NCBI GenBank assembly: GCA_945915235.1
Contig: CAMEEX010000006.1
Span: forward strand, 1-42,672
Direction: 5' to 3'
DNA length: 42,672 nucleotides
Origin: an uncultured Clostridia bacterium
GTDB taxonomy: Bacteria > Bacillota > Clostridia > Lachnospirales > Lachnospiraceae
Part shown: positions 23,583 through 31,398 of the stretch, one piece after another
How the letters are laid out: every line of letters starts with the position of its first letter
How positions within the stretch are numbered: position 1 is the stretch's first letter
Program-made: the position numbers and the translations under genes
Notes under the pieces: model-generated
What the model was told of the DNA's origin: nothing
The model's database searches: none
The model's input: the letters and a program-made list of their open reading frames with translations, nothing else

Positions 23583-24107
23583 TTATTGTTCAGTCCAGAG
23601 GACAATATGCCCGTCTGCGAGTGTTCTCTTCATGTCGATTATTCTCTGGTTTTCCGAGCCACGAAACTGCAAATTCAGATTTTTTTTCTCCTCGATAAAA
23701 GGACCGTCGACCATTACATCAATGTAGGAGAGTATTTCGCGTGTGTGTGGCAGAGTGTCGGTCATCTTTCCAATAATGTCGGTATCAAAAAGATATCCGG
23801 TGTACAGCCAGATATCTTTGTCGGGATAGTGCTCCTTAATCTTCCTCATTGTGTTAAGAACCTCACCCTGATTTGCGGGAGCCATCGGTTCACCTCCAAG
23901 AAAAGTAATTCCCCTTATATAGGCAGGCTTTAAAAGCTCAAGAACATAATCTATTGTCTCACGGGTGTAGGGCTTTCCGTAGGTGAAATCCCACGTCATC
24001 TCGTTGAAACAGCCTTTGCAGTGGTGCGGACATCCGCTCACAAAGAGGGAAATCCTGACACCGGGACCGTTTGCAATATCCACATTTTTGATTTCTGCGT
24101 AATTCAT
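23583..24107 (-). CDS. nrdG: Anaerobic ribonucleoside-triphosphate reductase activating protein
   Basis: This radical SAM activase installs the glycyl radical on the class III ribonucleotide reductase NrdD, allowing deoxynucleotide synthesis without oxygen. The iron-sulfur cluster motif C-x3-C-x2-C is C26, C30 and C33 in VSGCPHHCKGCFNEMTWDF. FLGGEPM follows as the SAM-binding GGE motif, and DGPFIEEKKNLNLQFRGSENQRIID is a typical NrdG C-terminal stretch. At 174 residues it is the usual length. No nrdD is in the window, which is unusual since the two are normally adjacent. It starts 12 bases after the pectinesterase stop, with its AAGGGAG site next to that stop, so the two appear co-transcribed. 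Confidence 0.92.
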   Translation of the reverse strand: MNYAEIKNVDIANGPGVRISLFVSGCPHHCKGCFNEMTWDFTYGKPYTRETIDYVLELLKPAYIRGITFLGGEPMAPANQGEVLNTMRKIKEHYPDKDIWLYTGYLFDTDIIGKMTDTLPHTREILSYIDVMVDGPFIEEKKNLNLQFRGSENQRIIDMKRTLADGHIVLWTEQ

Positions 24108-24119
24108 AAATTCACTCCC

Positions 24120-25079
24120 TTAAAAACCGAGAACGTTTTTGCGGCTGTAGTGTGAAGCCTCGTCGTCGGTGAGTCTGTGAACCCACGGGGCGCGCTCGCC
24201 CTTTGAGCCCTCCCCCGTGCTATTGTACTCAGCCCAGTAAGCCGTCTCGTGTGTGTTCTGCTTGTTCCAGTCGTGGAAGCCTTCATGTCTTATGTGTGCG
24301 TCCATCTCACAGTTTAAAAATACGGCTTTTGCGTAGTCGCGCCATGGACGGCCGAGGTACACTGAGTCGGGAGGACAGTTGCTTGTGAAATGGCAGCGCT
24401 CGAACACATAGCCGTATTCCTGTCCTTCAGGTGTTGATGGAGCCGTGACATAGCCGTTAATCTCCTCACCGCGGTTGTTGGAGAAGATTTCGCAGTTCTC
24501 GAAGTAAGCTGTTGCGCTTCCGAATATGAAATCTACATCGCCGCGGATAAAGCAGTCTTTGTAGTACTGCCTTCCGTTAATTCTCGGGGCAAACTGCTTA
24601 GGTCCAACAAAGCCGCCCGGTTTTAATTCGGTAGGAGGCAGAGGCCCCGTAAATATTGTGTCCTGACAGCCGAGGAAGCAGCAGTTGATATATTTTATCA
24701 TGTCACCTTCGGAGTAGATTGCGAGAGCCTGTCCTACATCGCGCCCGTCACCCGAGGCGTTCTCGAAGGTGATGTTCTCGGCGGTAAAGTCGTTTGCATC
24801 GATAAAGACGCTGTAGCTTCTGAAAGTTCCGCGCTTGGTTCCGTCCTCCATCAGCATGAGTGCGTACAGACTGTGTGTTATAAAAGTGGTGTCAGGATCC
24901 TCGCCGGCAAGCGTGACATGCGGACGTATTATCTCAAGTCTTTCGTAGTATTCGCCCGGTGCAAGTTCAATTCTGACAGGTATATTGTCGTTGACGGACT
25001 CAACGGAATCAAGGGCGTCATTGATGGTTGTGAAATCACCCTTTCCCGAAGGGTCGACTTTGATTGTGATAGTATCCAT
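24120..25079 (-). CDS. Carbohydrate esterase family 8 pectin methylesterase, no signal peptide
   Basis: The enzyme removes methyl esters from polygalacturonate, releasing methanol. The 319-residue right-handed beta-helix has the CE8 catalytic features: D140 in LGCQDTIF, D183 in GDVDFIFGSA and R244 in YLGRPWRDYAKAVF. The N-terminus (MDTITIKVDPSGKGDFTTIN) enters the domain directly, so the protein should be cytoplasmic and act on imported, still-esterified oligogalacturonides. It is divergent from the GH28-type gene across a 143-base region and is followed closely by nrdG. Confidence 0.92.
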   Translation of the reverse strand: MDTITIKVDPSGKGDFTTINDALDSVESVNDNIPVRIELAPGEYYERLEIIRPHVTLAGEDPDTTFITHSLYALMLMEDGTKRGTFRSYSVFIDANDFTAENITFENASGDGRDVGQALAIYSEGDMIKYINCCFLGCQDTIFTGPLPPTELKPGGFVGPKQFAPRINGRQYYKDCFIRGDVDFIFGSATAYFENCEIFSNNRGEEINGYVTAPSTPEGQEYGYVFERCHFTSNCPPDSVYLGRPWRDYAKAVFLNCEMDAHIRHEGFHDWNKQNTHETAYWAEYNSTGEGSKGERAPWVHRLTDDEASHYSRKNVLGF

Positions 25080-25114
25080 AATAATTATGCCTCGTAACAG
25101 TTCTCTTATTTTTA

Positions 25115-25143
25115 TTGACTAATCGATTTAATTATATTACATT
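25115..25143 (+). promoter_or_regulatory. Promoter of the GH28-type gene
   Basis: TTGACT (25115-25120), 17 bases, TACATT (25138-25143), in the divergent region between the pectinesterase and GH28-type genes. Transcription would start near 25150. Confidence 0.55.
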
Positions 25144-25188
25144 TATTGTATATGTTCAAGCGTGAAACAACAAGGAACAGGAGGATGC

Positions 25189-25207
25189 TTGAAGTTTATA
25201 ACTTCAA
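25189..25207 (+). promoter_or_regulatory. Perfect inverted repeat before the GH28-type gene, candidate operator or leader hairpin
   Basis: TTGAAGTT-TAT-AACTTCAA is a perfect 8-bp inverted repeat with a 3-base centre. It lies in the predicted 5' leader, a few bases before the AAAGGA ribosome binding site. It could be a repressor site for pectin control or a hairpin affecting translation. Confidence 0.55.
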
Positions 25208-25222
25208 AAAGAAAGGATAAAT

Positions 25223-27853
25223 ATGGATACAGTGAAACGTGCCACGGGCTGTGATATAACGGCAAGGCAGTTGGAAAAGGGTAAGAAGGAATATGATGTA
25301 AGGGATTATGGTGCGGCACCTGATGAGCCGCCCGCCGCGAATACCGCGGCTATCAACAGGGCGATAGAGGATGCGGCGCGAAGCGGGGGAACGGTTGTTT
25401 TTTCAGAGGGTGAATATAGGACATATACTATAAGACTTAAAAGCAATGTAAATCTTTGCATTGAGAAGGGAGCCGTGATAAGGGCTGCCAGAAGCGAGAT
25501 ACACACTGCCTATGAGAACTGCGAGGGTGAGGGAGGCTGCTATGATGAGCCGGAGGTAAGACCATATGCCGGACTTCAGGATCACGGGCATACATATTTT
25601 GCGAACAGTCTCATATATGGTGAGGATTTATCAAACGTGATGATATGCGGTGAGGGACTCATCGACGGCAGTTACAAGGACGAGTATGGCTACACAAGGT
25701 ATGCACTTTTAGGCGGAGACCCTGCCAATCCAAGCTATCGCAATGAAAAGGGACATGACGGTGCATGGTACGGCAACAAGGGAATTGCGCTTGTCAACTG
25801 TAAGAATGTTGTTTTGAAGGACTTCTCGATAGTTGATGCGGGACATTTTGCCATAATCTGTGAGGGTGTTGAGAACATGCTCGTCGATGGTATACTTGTT
25901 GATACTATAAGAGATGCGTTCGACGTCGACTGCTGCCGTGATGTGACAGTGGTACACTCGAGGTTTAATTCACTTACGGATGACGCACTTGTTATGAAGG
26001 CATCCTATGGTGCGGGAAAATTTATGCCATTGTATAATGTATACATAGAGGATTGCGATGTCACGGGCTACGATGCGGGAAGCGTGTACGAGGGCAAGTA
26101 TACCTGTGACAAGGTGGTGGCTACGGACAGGTGTGGTCCTACGGCGAGAGTGAAGCTTGGAACGGAGTCGACCTGCGGGTATGAGCTGGTGACAGTGAAG
26201 AATGTACGTTTTAAGCGCTCGAGAGGCTTTGCGCTCGAGGCGGTCGATACATCGGATCTGACAGATATCGTGTTTACTGACTGTACGATGGAGAACGTGA
26301 GCAGTTCGCCTATCTATATAAGGATTGGCGACAGGGGAAGATATCCTGTCACGGGAAACAGTGATAAGGAACTGGTTAGGGCTGAGGACAATGTGCGCCT
26401 TGACAATCCCGAGTGGGTTCTTCCGAATAAGGAGGGATATCAGCGCTATCCTGCTGCAAGATATGTTCCGTCGTACAATTATACTAAGAAGGTGACTGTC
26501 GACGGACACTCGTATTTTAATATTGTAGATGAGGAAAATCCGACGAAGCTGAATCCTGCCAATTACTATGAGCAGGACGGAAAATATTACCCATATACAT
26601 ATAATAAGCAGAGCAAAGGTTATGAGCCTGATTTTTCAAGCGAGATAAAGGAGAATGAGCGCTGCCTCTATGCAAATGCTGTCGGAAATAAGAATATAGC
26701 TTCAATAAGAAATATAGAGATAAGCAATGTGAAGGTCAAGGACGCAGACCCGAGATATCCTATCATAATAATGGGTGTTGACAGCAGCCATGTGGAGAAT
26801 GTCAGCATCAGAAATATCGAGGTGGAATACCGCGGAGGGCTTTTAATGGAGCATGCGGTTGAGCAGAGACAACTCAACACGAGCTGGGAGTACTCACAGC
26901 TTGGCTCTAAGCCGTCAACACAGCTTCTGCCATGGCTTGTGAACACCTTCTTTTTAAAGAACGAGGGACTGCTCCCGAGAATGAGCTGGGACGCAGACAG
27001 GGAGAGGTTCATTCCGTCACCGTACAATGTGCCTGAGCTTGCGGGAGTGTATCCTGAGCCTAGCAACTGGGGAATACTTCCTGCGTATGGTCTATATGCG
27101 CGCCATGTAGACGGGCTTGAGCTTGAGAACATCAAGCTTGGCTATATCGTTGAGGACGGGAGACCGGCGGTTGTGTTCGACGATGTGCATGATGGCATGC
27201 TGAAAGACTGCGAGCTTATGGCGCAGGAGGATTCAGCACATATCGTGCTTGTCGAGAATAATTACAAGAGACCTACCAATTTTGAGTATGTGCCGGACTA
27301 TCCGTATCATTCCACGGACAACTCGGTCACAATCATTCCGGGACAGGACAGGGAGAATTACCGCGTCGAGAAGGTGCTCGTGGATGCGCCTGCGCCGGGA
27401 ACTCCAAGAGACGGGCTTTATACATATCCTACGGCGGCCGTGATGGACGGTACGGACAAGAGTTTTACCTATGAGGTACCAACGGAGGATTACGAGCTTC
27501 CCGAGACGGTTCACAGACCGTACTTTGTGCCTGTGGAGGATATCCATGTTGTGGTGGGAAAGCTGGTGTGCTTCGATGTCATGGTCAGAAACCCGCTCAC
27601 TGACGGGGTGGATACAGATGCAGAGCAGTTTATGTGGGATATGAAGGCGGACAACGAGTATGTGGTCGAGTGTGAGTCGGGAACGATACTCATGCAGGCT
27701 GAGGGACTCCCTTACGGTGCGGATTTTGACACACTGAGCGGCAATTTTATCTGGACACCTGAAAAGGAAGGGGAGTACAGCATAACCTTTACCGCTGACG
27801 ACGGAGTTATTCCGATATCTATGTCGGTGAACATAATCGTTGAGAATGAATAA
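25223..27853 (+). CDS. Large GH28-type (polygalacturonase-like) protein with C-terminal Ig-like domain, no signal peptide
   Basis: The 876-residue protein begins with the GH28 N-terminal pattern YDVRDYGAAPDEPPANTAAI-like region (residues 24-45), then GGTVVFSEGEYRT, and a parallel beta-helix. Catalytic-type aspartates are visible in DAFDVDCCRDV (D234) and SLTDDALVMK (D253, D254). The canonical GHG and RIK motifs are not evident: the corresponding region reads TARVKLGTES and GFALEAVD (about 307-345). A long insertion (about 400-500) interrupts the helix, and the C-terminus (about 815-876) resembles a putative-Ig/cadherin-like domain (NFIWTPEKEGEYSITFTADDG). There is no secretion signal, in line with the cytoplasmic CE8 enzyme next door. 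It probably acts on imported pectin or rhamnogalacturonan fragments, but the precise bond is unknown. Confidence 0.8.
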   Translation: MDTVKRATGCDITARQLEKGKKEYDVRDYGAAPDEPPAANTAAINRAIEDAARSGGTVVFSEGEYRTYTIRLKSNVNLCIEKGAVIRAARSEIHTAYENCEGEGGCYDEPEVRPYAGLQDHGHTYFANSLIYGEDLSNVMICGEGLIDGSYKDEYGYTRYALLGGDPANPSYRNEKGHDGAWYGNKGIALVNCKNVVLKDFSIVDAGHFAIICEGVENMLVDGILVDTIRDAFDVDCCRDVTVVHSRFNSLTDDALVMKASYGAGKFMPLYNVYIEDCDVTGYDAGSVYEGKYTCDKVVATDRCGPTARVKLGTESTCGYELVTVKNVRFKRSRGFALEAVDTSDLTDIVFTDCTMENVSSSPIYIRIGDRGRYPVTGNSDKELVRAEDNVRLDNPEWVLPNKEGYQRYPAARYVPSYNYTKKVTVDGHSYFNIVDEENPTKLNPANYYEQDGKYYPYTYNKQSKGYEPDFSSEIKENERCLYANAVGNKNIASIRNIEISNVKVKDADPRYPIIIMGVDSSHVENVSIRNIEVEYRGGLLMEHAVEQRQLNTSWEYSQLGSKPSTQLLPWLVNTFFLKNEGLLPRMSWDADRERFIPSPYNVPELAGVYPEPSNWGILPAYGLYARHVDGLELENIKLGYIVEDGRPAVVFDDVHDGMLKDCELMAQEDSAHIVLVENNYKRPTNFEYVPDYPYHSTDNSVTIIPGQDRENYRVEKVLVDAPAPGTPRDGLYTYPTAAVMDGTDKSFTYEVPTEDYELPETVHRPYFVPVEDIHVVVGKLVCFDVMVRNPLTDGVDTDAEQFMWDMKADNEYVVECESGTILMQAEGLPYGADFDTLSGNFIWTPEKEGEYSITFTADDGVIPISMSVNIIVENE

Positions 27854-27865
27854 AATAAATGAGTG

Positions 27866-27900
27866 AGGAGTTTGAAAGTGAAATTTTCAAACTCCTTATT
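27866..27900 (+). terminator. Hairpin after the GH28-type gene
   Basis: AGGAGTTTGAAA (27866-27877) pairs with TTTCAAACTCCT (27885-27896), followed by TATTAG. The stem is strong but the T tract is weak, so readthrough into the ABC-F gene is possible. A second small hairpin (GTACTGCA/TGCAGTAT) lies at about 27908-27934. Confidence 0.6.
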
Positions 27901-27946
27901 AGTGGCAGTACTGCAAGCAATGCCTGCAGTATACAGGGAGATAAAT

Positions 27947-29845
27947 ATGATTTTAGCATGCAACAATATATCAAAGTCCTTCGGTATAGATGAGATTATA
28001 AAGAATGCATCGTTTCACATTGAGGAGCGCGAGAAGGCGGCGATTGTCGGAATTAATGGTGCCGGAAAGACTACGCTTTTACGCATTATCATGGGTGAGT
28101 ACCAGGCTGACAGCGGCGAGGTCATCATTGCCAAAGACAGGACAATCGGGTATCTGGCACAGCATCAGAACCTGACCGGGGAAAACACCATCTACGATGA
28201 GCTCATGAGTGTGAAGAAGGACATTATTGAGCTCGAACAGAAAATCAGGAGACTTGAGCTTGAGATGCACAGCAGGGAGGGCGCGGAGCTTGAGGCGGTC
28301 ATGGAGAACTACGCTAAGAGCACGCACCAGTTCGAGCTTCAGAACGGCTACGCCTACAAGAGCGAGGTCGTCGGTGTGCTTAAAGGTCTTGGCTTTGATG
28401 AGAGCGATTTTGACAAGAAGATGAGCACACTCTCGGGCGGACAAAAGACGAGAGTTGCGCTCGGACGCCTCCTTCTGTCAAAGCCCGATATAATAATGCT
28501 CGATGAGCCGACGAACCATCTTGACATGAACTCGATAGCATGGCTTGAAAATTACCTTGTAAATTACGACGGAAGTGTGATTATAGTTGCACATGATCGT
28601 TATTTTCTTGACAAGGTTGTGACGAAGGTGATAGAGGTCGAGCGAGGTGTCGTGAGCGTGTTTTCAGGCAATTACTCAGACTATGCTGCAAAGAAAAAGC
28701 AGCTCATGGACGCCAAACTCAAGGAGTACTATAACCAGCAGCGCGACATAAAGCATCAGGAGGAGGTTATAGCAAAGCTTAAATCCTTCAACCGCGAGAA
28801 GTCAATAAAGCGCGCTGAGAGCCGTGAGAAGATGCTTGACAAGATAGAGGTTATCGACAAACCGATAACAGAGCAGGAGACGATGCACTTTAAGCTGGAG
28901 TCGGCTAAGGAGAGCGGCAACGATGTGCTTAGCATTGAAGGACTTTCAAAGGCGTTTGGCGATAACAGATTGTTTTCGGACGTGAACTTTGAGATTAAGA
29001 AGGGTGAGAAAGTGGCGCTCATCGGTAACAACGGTACGGGAAAGACTACGATACTTAAGATTATCAACCATATAATAGATGCCGATGCCGGAAAGGTGCG
29101 CCTCGGAGCCAATGTCGAGATAGGCTATTATGATCAGGAACACAATGTCCTTCACATGGATAAGACGGCATTTGACGAGATTGGTGATGCATACCCCGAC
29201 ATGACGAACACGCAGATAAGAAACATGCTCGCCTGTTTTCTGTTCACGGGTGATGACGTATTCAAAAAGATAAGTGATTTGAGTGGTGGAGAGAGGGGAA
29301 GAGTTTCACTTGCAAAGCTGATGCTCTCCAACGCTAATTTCCTTATACTCGATGAGCCTACGAACCATCTTGATATCATGTCAAAGGAGATACTTGAGTC
29401 GGCACTCAACCGCTACACCGGGACAGTACTGTATGTGTCACATGACAGATATTTTATAAATAAGACGGCAACAAGGATAATTGAGCTGTCAGCCAATACG
29501 GTAACGAATTATATTGGCAATTATGACTATTATCTTGAGAAGAGAGATATTCTTGCACCTAAGGAGAATAAAGCGGTTAGCGAGGAAAAGAGCACAGCGG
29601 TCAAGGATGACTGGAAGGCGCAGAAGGAGGAGCAGGCGAGGTTAAGAAAAAGACAGAATGACATTTCAAAACTTGAAAAGAGTATTGAAAAACTTGAAAC
29701 GGAAAATTCTGAGCTTGACGAGCAGCTTGCACTTCCGGACGTATACACAGATCTGCCAAAGCTTATGAAACTGAATGAGAGAAAGCAGGAGATAGAAAAA
29801 CAGTTAGAGAAGCTTTATGAGGACTGGGAGAAACTTTCGGAATAG
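27947..29845 (+). CDS. ABC-F family ATPase (ribosome-associated)
   Basis: The 632-residue soluble protein has two ABC ATPase domains in tandem and no membrane segments, the layout of ABC-F proteins that bind the ribosome E site and affect translation or protect it from antibiotics. The first domain has GINGAGKTT, LSGGQKTRVALGRLLL and IIMLDEPTNHLD. The second has GNNGTGKTT, LSGGERGRVSLAKLML and LILDEPTNHLD. Between them is a helical linker rich in Lys and Glu (about 240-310), and the C-terminus is a coiled coil (about 560-632), as in Uup/YfmR-type members. The ATG at 27947 with GGGAG 6 bases upstream is chosen; the in-frame extension to 27863 runs through a hairpin. A housekeeping role is more likely than resistance. 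Confidence 0.9.
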   Translation: MILACNNISKSFGIDEIIKNASFHIEEREKAAIVGINGAGKTTLLRIIMGEYQADSGEVIIAKDRTIGYLAQHQNLTGENTIYDELMSVKKDIIELEQKIRRLELEMHSREGAELEAVMENYAKSTHQFELQNGYAYKSEVVGVLKGLGFDESDFDKKMSTLSGGQKTRVALGRLLLSKPDIIMLDEPTNHLDMNSIAWLENYLVNYDGSVIIVAHDRYFLDKVVTKVIEVERGVVSVFSGNYSDYAAKKKQLMDAKLKEYYNQQRDIKHQEEVIAKLKSFNREKSIKRAESREKMLDKIEVIDKPITEQETMHFKLESAKESGNDVLSIEGLSKAFGDNRLFSDVNFEIKKGEKVALIGNNGTGKTTILKIINHIIDADAGKVRLGANVEIGYYDQEHNVLHMDKTAFDEIGDAYPDMTNTQIRNMLACFLFTGDDVFKKISDLSGGERGRVSLAKLMLSNANFLILDEPTNHLDIMSKEILESALNRYTGTVLYVSHDRYFINKTATRIIELSANTVTNYIGNYDYYLEKRDILAPKENKAVSEEKSTAVKDDWKAQKEEQARLRKRQNDISKLEKSIEKLETENSELDEQLALPDVYTDLPKLMKLNERKQEIEKQLEKLYEDWEKLSE

Positions 29846-29872
29846 GTGTTATGGTAATAATTTAAAATTAAT

Positions 29873-29901
29873 TTGACTTTTTTTTAACAAGCGAATATAA
29901 T
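29873..29901 (+). promoter_or_regulatory. rex promoter with an overlapping Rex-box-like site
   Basis: TTGACT (29873-29878), exactly 17 bases, and a consensus TATAAT (29896-29901) make a strong promoter. The 18 bases from 29873 to 29890 align to the Rex consensus TTGTTAA-N4-TTAACAA at 10 of 14 positions: the right half-site TTAACAA is perfect, while only TTG of the left half matches. This suggests possible autoregulation. Confidence 0.7.
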
Positions 29902-29906
29902 ATAAT

Positions 29907-29944
29907 TATTCAAAATTTAGTTTTCGTAAATATGATTTTGAATA
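29907..29944 (+). repeat. Inverted repeat in the rex leader
   Basis: TATTCAAAAT (29907-29916) and ATTTTGAATA (29935-29944) are perfect inverse copies separated by 18 bases, between the -10 and the start codon. It could form a leader hairpin or be a second operator. Confidence 0.65.
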
Positions 29945-29970
29945 GTAAATGTATTATATGAGGTGTTCTA

Positions 29971-30603
29971 ATGAACGAAAGAGAGATTTCTACCGCCGTT
30001 ATAAGGCGGCTCCCTCGATATTATAGATATTTGGAGGAACTTATTGACAGTGGAGTTGAGCGCATATCCTCTAATGAGCTTAGTGAGAGGATGAAGGTTA
30101 CGGCTTCACAGATTCGTCAGGATCTTAACAATTTCGGCGGCTTTGGGCAGCAGGGCTACGGCTATAATGTGAAGTATCTTCACTCGGAGATTGCTAAAAT
30201 TCTCGGTATAGACAAGAAACATAACATGATTATCATAGGAGCAGGTAATCTTGGTCAGGCAATAGCGAATTATTCAGCGTTTGAGAAGAGGGGATTTGTC
30301 GTAAAGGGAATTTTCGATATCAATCCTAAACTTGTAGGAATGACGGTTCGAGGCATAGAGGTTATGAACCTTGAGGATATGCCGGAATTTGTTAAGAGGG
30401 AGAATATTGACATTGCTGCTCTCACAATTCCCAAGACAAGCGCGGCGGATGTCGCAGCGGATGTTGCGGCAGCAGGAGTTAAGGCTATATGGAACTTCGC
30501 GCACACGGATTTGGCTTTAAGTGATGACGTTGTTGTCGAGAATGTGCATCTGTCAGAAAGCCTTATGCAGTTGTCTTACCGTCTGGCACGCAAGGAAAAA
30601 TAA
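29971..30603 (+). CDS. rex: Redox-sensing transcriptional repressor Rex
   Basis: Rex senses the NADH/NAD+ ratio and represses fermentation and NADH-reoxidation genes when NAD+ is high. The 210-residue protein has an N-terminal winged helix (PRYYRYLEELIDSGVERISS, then SELSERMKVTASQIRQDL-type recognition region, residues 15-55). A Rossmann NAD(H) domain follows, with GAGNLGQAIANY (about 91-102) and FDINPKLVG. A C-terminal domain-swapped helix carries NFAHTDLALSDDVVVENVHL. All family hallmarks are present and the length is standard. It has its own strong promoter and terminator, so it appears to be transcribed alone. Confidence 0.96.
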   Translation: MNEREISTAVIRRLPRYYRYLEELIDSGVERISSNELSERMKVTASQIRQDLNNFGGFGQQGYGYNVKYLHSEIAKILGIDKKHNMIIIGAGNLGQAIANYSAFEKRGFVVKGIFDINPKLVGMTVRGIEVMNLEDMPEFVKRENIDIAALTIPKTSAADVAADVAAAGVKAIWNFAHTDLALSDDVVVENVHLSESLMQLSYRLARKEK

Positions 30604-30628
30604 ATTCACGATGATTACGAGAGAATAT

Positions 30629-30661
30629 AACAGACTGTGCAGTTATGCATGGTCTGTTTTT
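30629..30661 (+). terminator. rex terminator
   Basis: AACAGAC (30629-30635) pairs with GTCTGTT (30652-30658), with an inner TGCA-GTTA-TGCA helix and a TTTTT end. Confidence 0.85.
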
Positions 30662-30762
30662 CATTGCAAAGGCTTATATATTTGTGGTAATATGTTCTAA
30701 AATATGTATTTTTTGAGCTCTTCGCTGATTAACGGCGATGGGACTCAGAAATGGGGATTAAT

Positions 30763-31398
30763 ATGAGCAGATTTGATAAAATAGAACAAAAAAAGGAACA
30801 GATGAGCACGGAGGAGATACGCATCTGGGAACTTTTGAAAAAGAAGAATATTCCGATAGCCAGCCTTGATGAGAGGTGGCTTAAACTTTTTCCTGAGAGT
30901 GAAAAGACACCGACCATAAAGAGACTTGAAAAGGAACTGATGGAGCTTTTAAAAAGACAGGGTAAGGCTAACACTGATTTGAAGGACATAAGGGTGGTGA
31001 GGGATAAGCTCACACAGAGCGTGCTTGATACCGCTGAGGATACCACCATACCGATGAACAAGCGCCTTAAAAAGCAGGCGACGAGCCAGAGACTTATAGT
31101 GGAAGCGAGGGAGAAACAGGAAAATCTTGAGAAAGAGATAGATGAGCTTCCCGAGCGCATAAAGGAGGCGAACAGCGCGCTGATTTTTGAGAGCGTGCGC
31201 GTCTGCTATCAGAGAATAAATAAGAACAAGCAGGACATACAGCTACTTGAGCAGTGGATAGAGGAGACGAGGGCGAAGCTCAAGGAGCGGGTCGTCATAA
31301 AACAGGATAAAGAGATAACGAATGAGGAGATATATACATACCTGCACGGAATGTTAGGCGCGGGAGTTATGGAGGCATTCGATGAGAAGGGCAATTAG
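30763..31398 (+). CDS. Coiled-coil cytoplasmic protein of unknown function
   Basis: The 211-residue protein is highly charged and almost wholly helical. It has Lys/Glu-rich heptad-like stretches at about 50-80 and 105-180 (for example KRLEKELMELLKRQ and REKQENLEKEIDELPERIKE). There is no signal peptide, membrane segment or recognised domain. An in-frame ATG at 30751 is an alternative start; 30763 is preferred because GGGGA lies 5 bases upstream, but the choice is uncertain. Its last 17 bases overlap the nnr start, so it is very likely in one transcription unit with nnr, alr and perhaps mazF. I do not recognise a function. Confidence 0.7.
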   Translation: MSRFDKIEQKKEQMSTEEIRIWELLKKKNIPIASLDERWLKLFPESEKTPTIKRLEKELMELLKRQGKANTDLKDIRVVRDKLTQSVLDTAEDTTIPMNKRLKKQATSQRLIVEAREKQENLEKEIDELPERIKEANSALIFESVRVCYQRINKNKQDIQLLEQWIEETRAKLKERVVIKQDKEITNEEIYTYLHGMLGAGVMEAFDEKGN

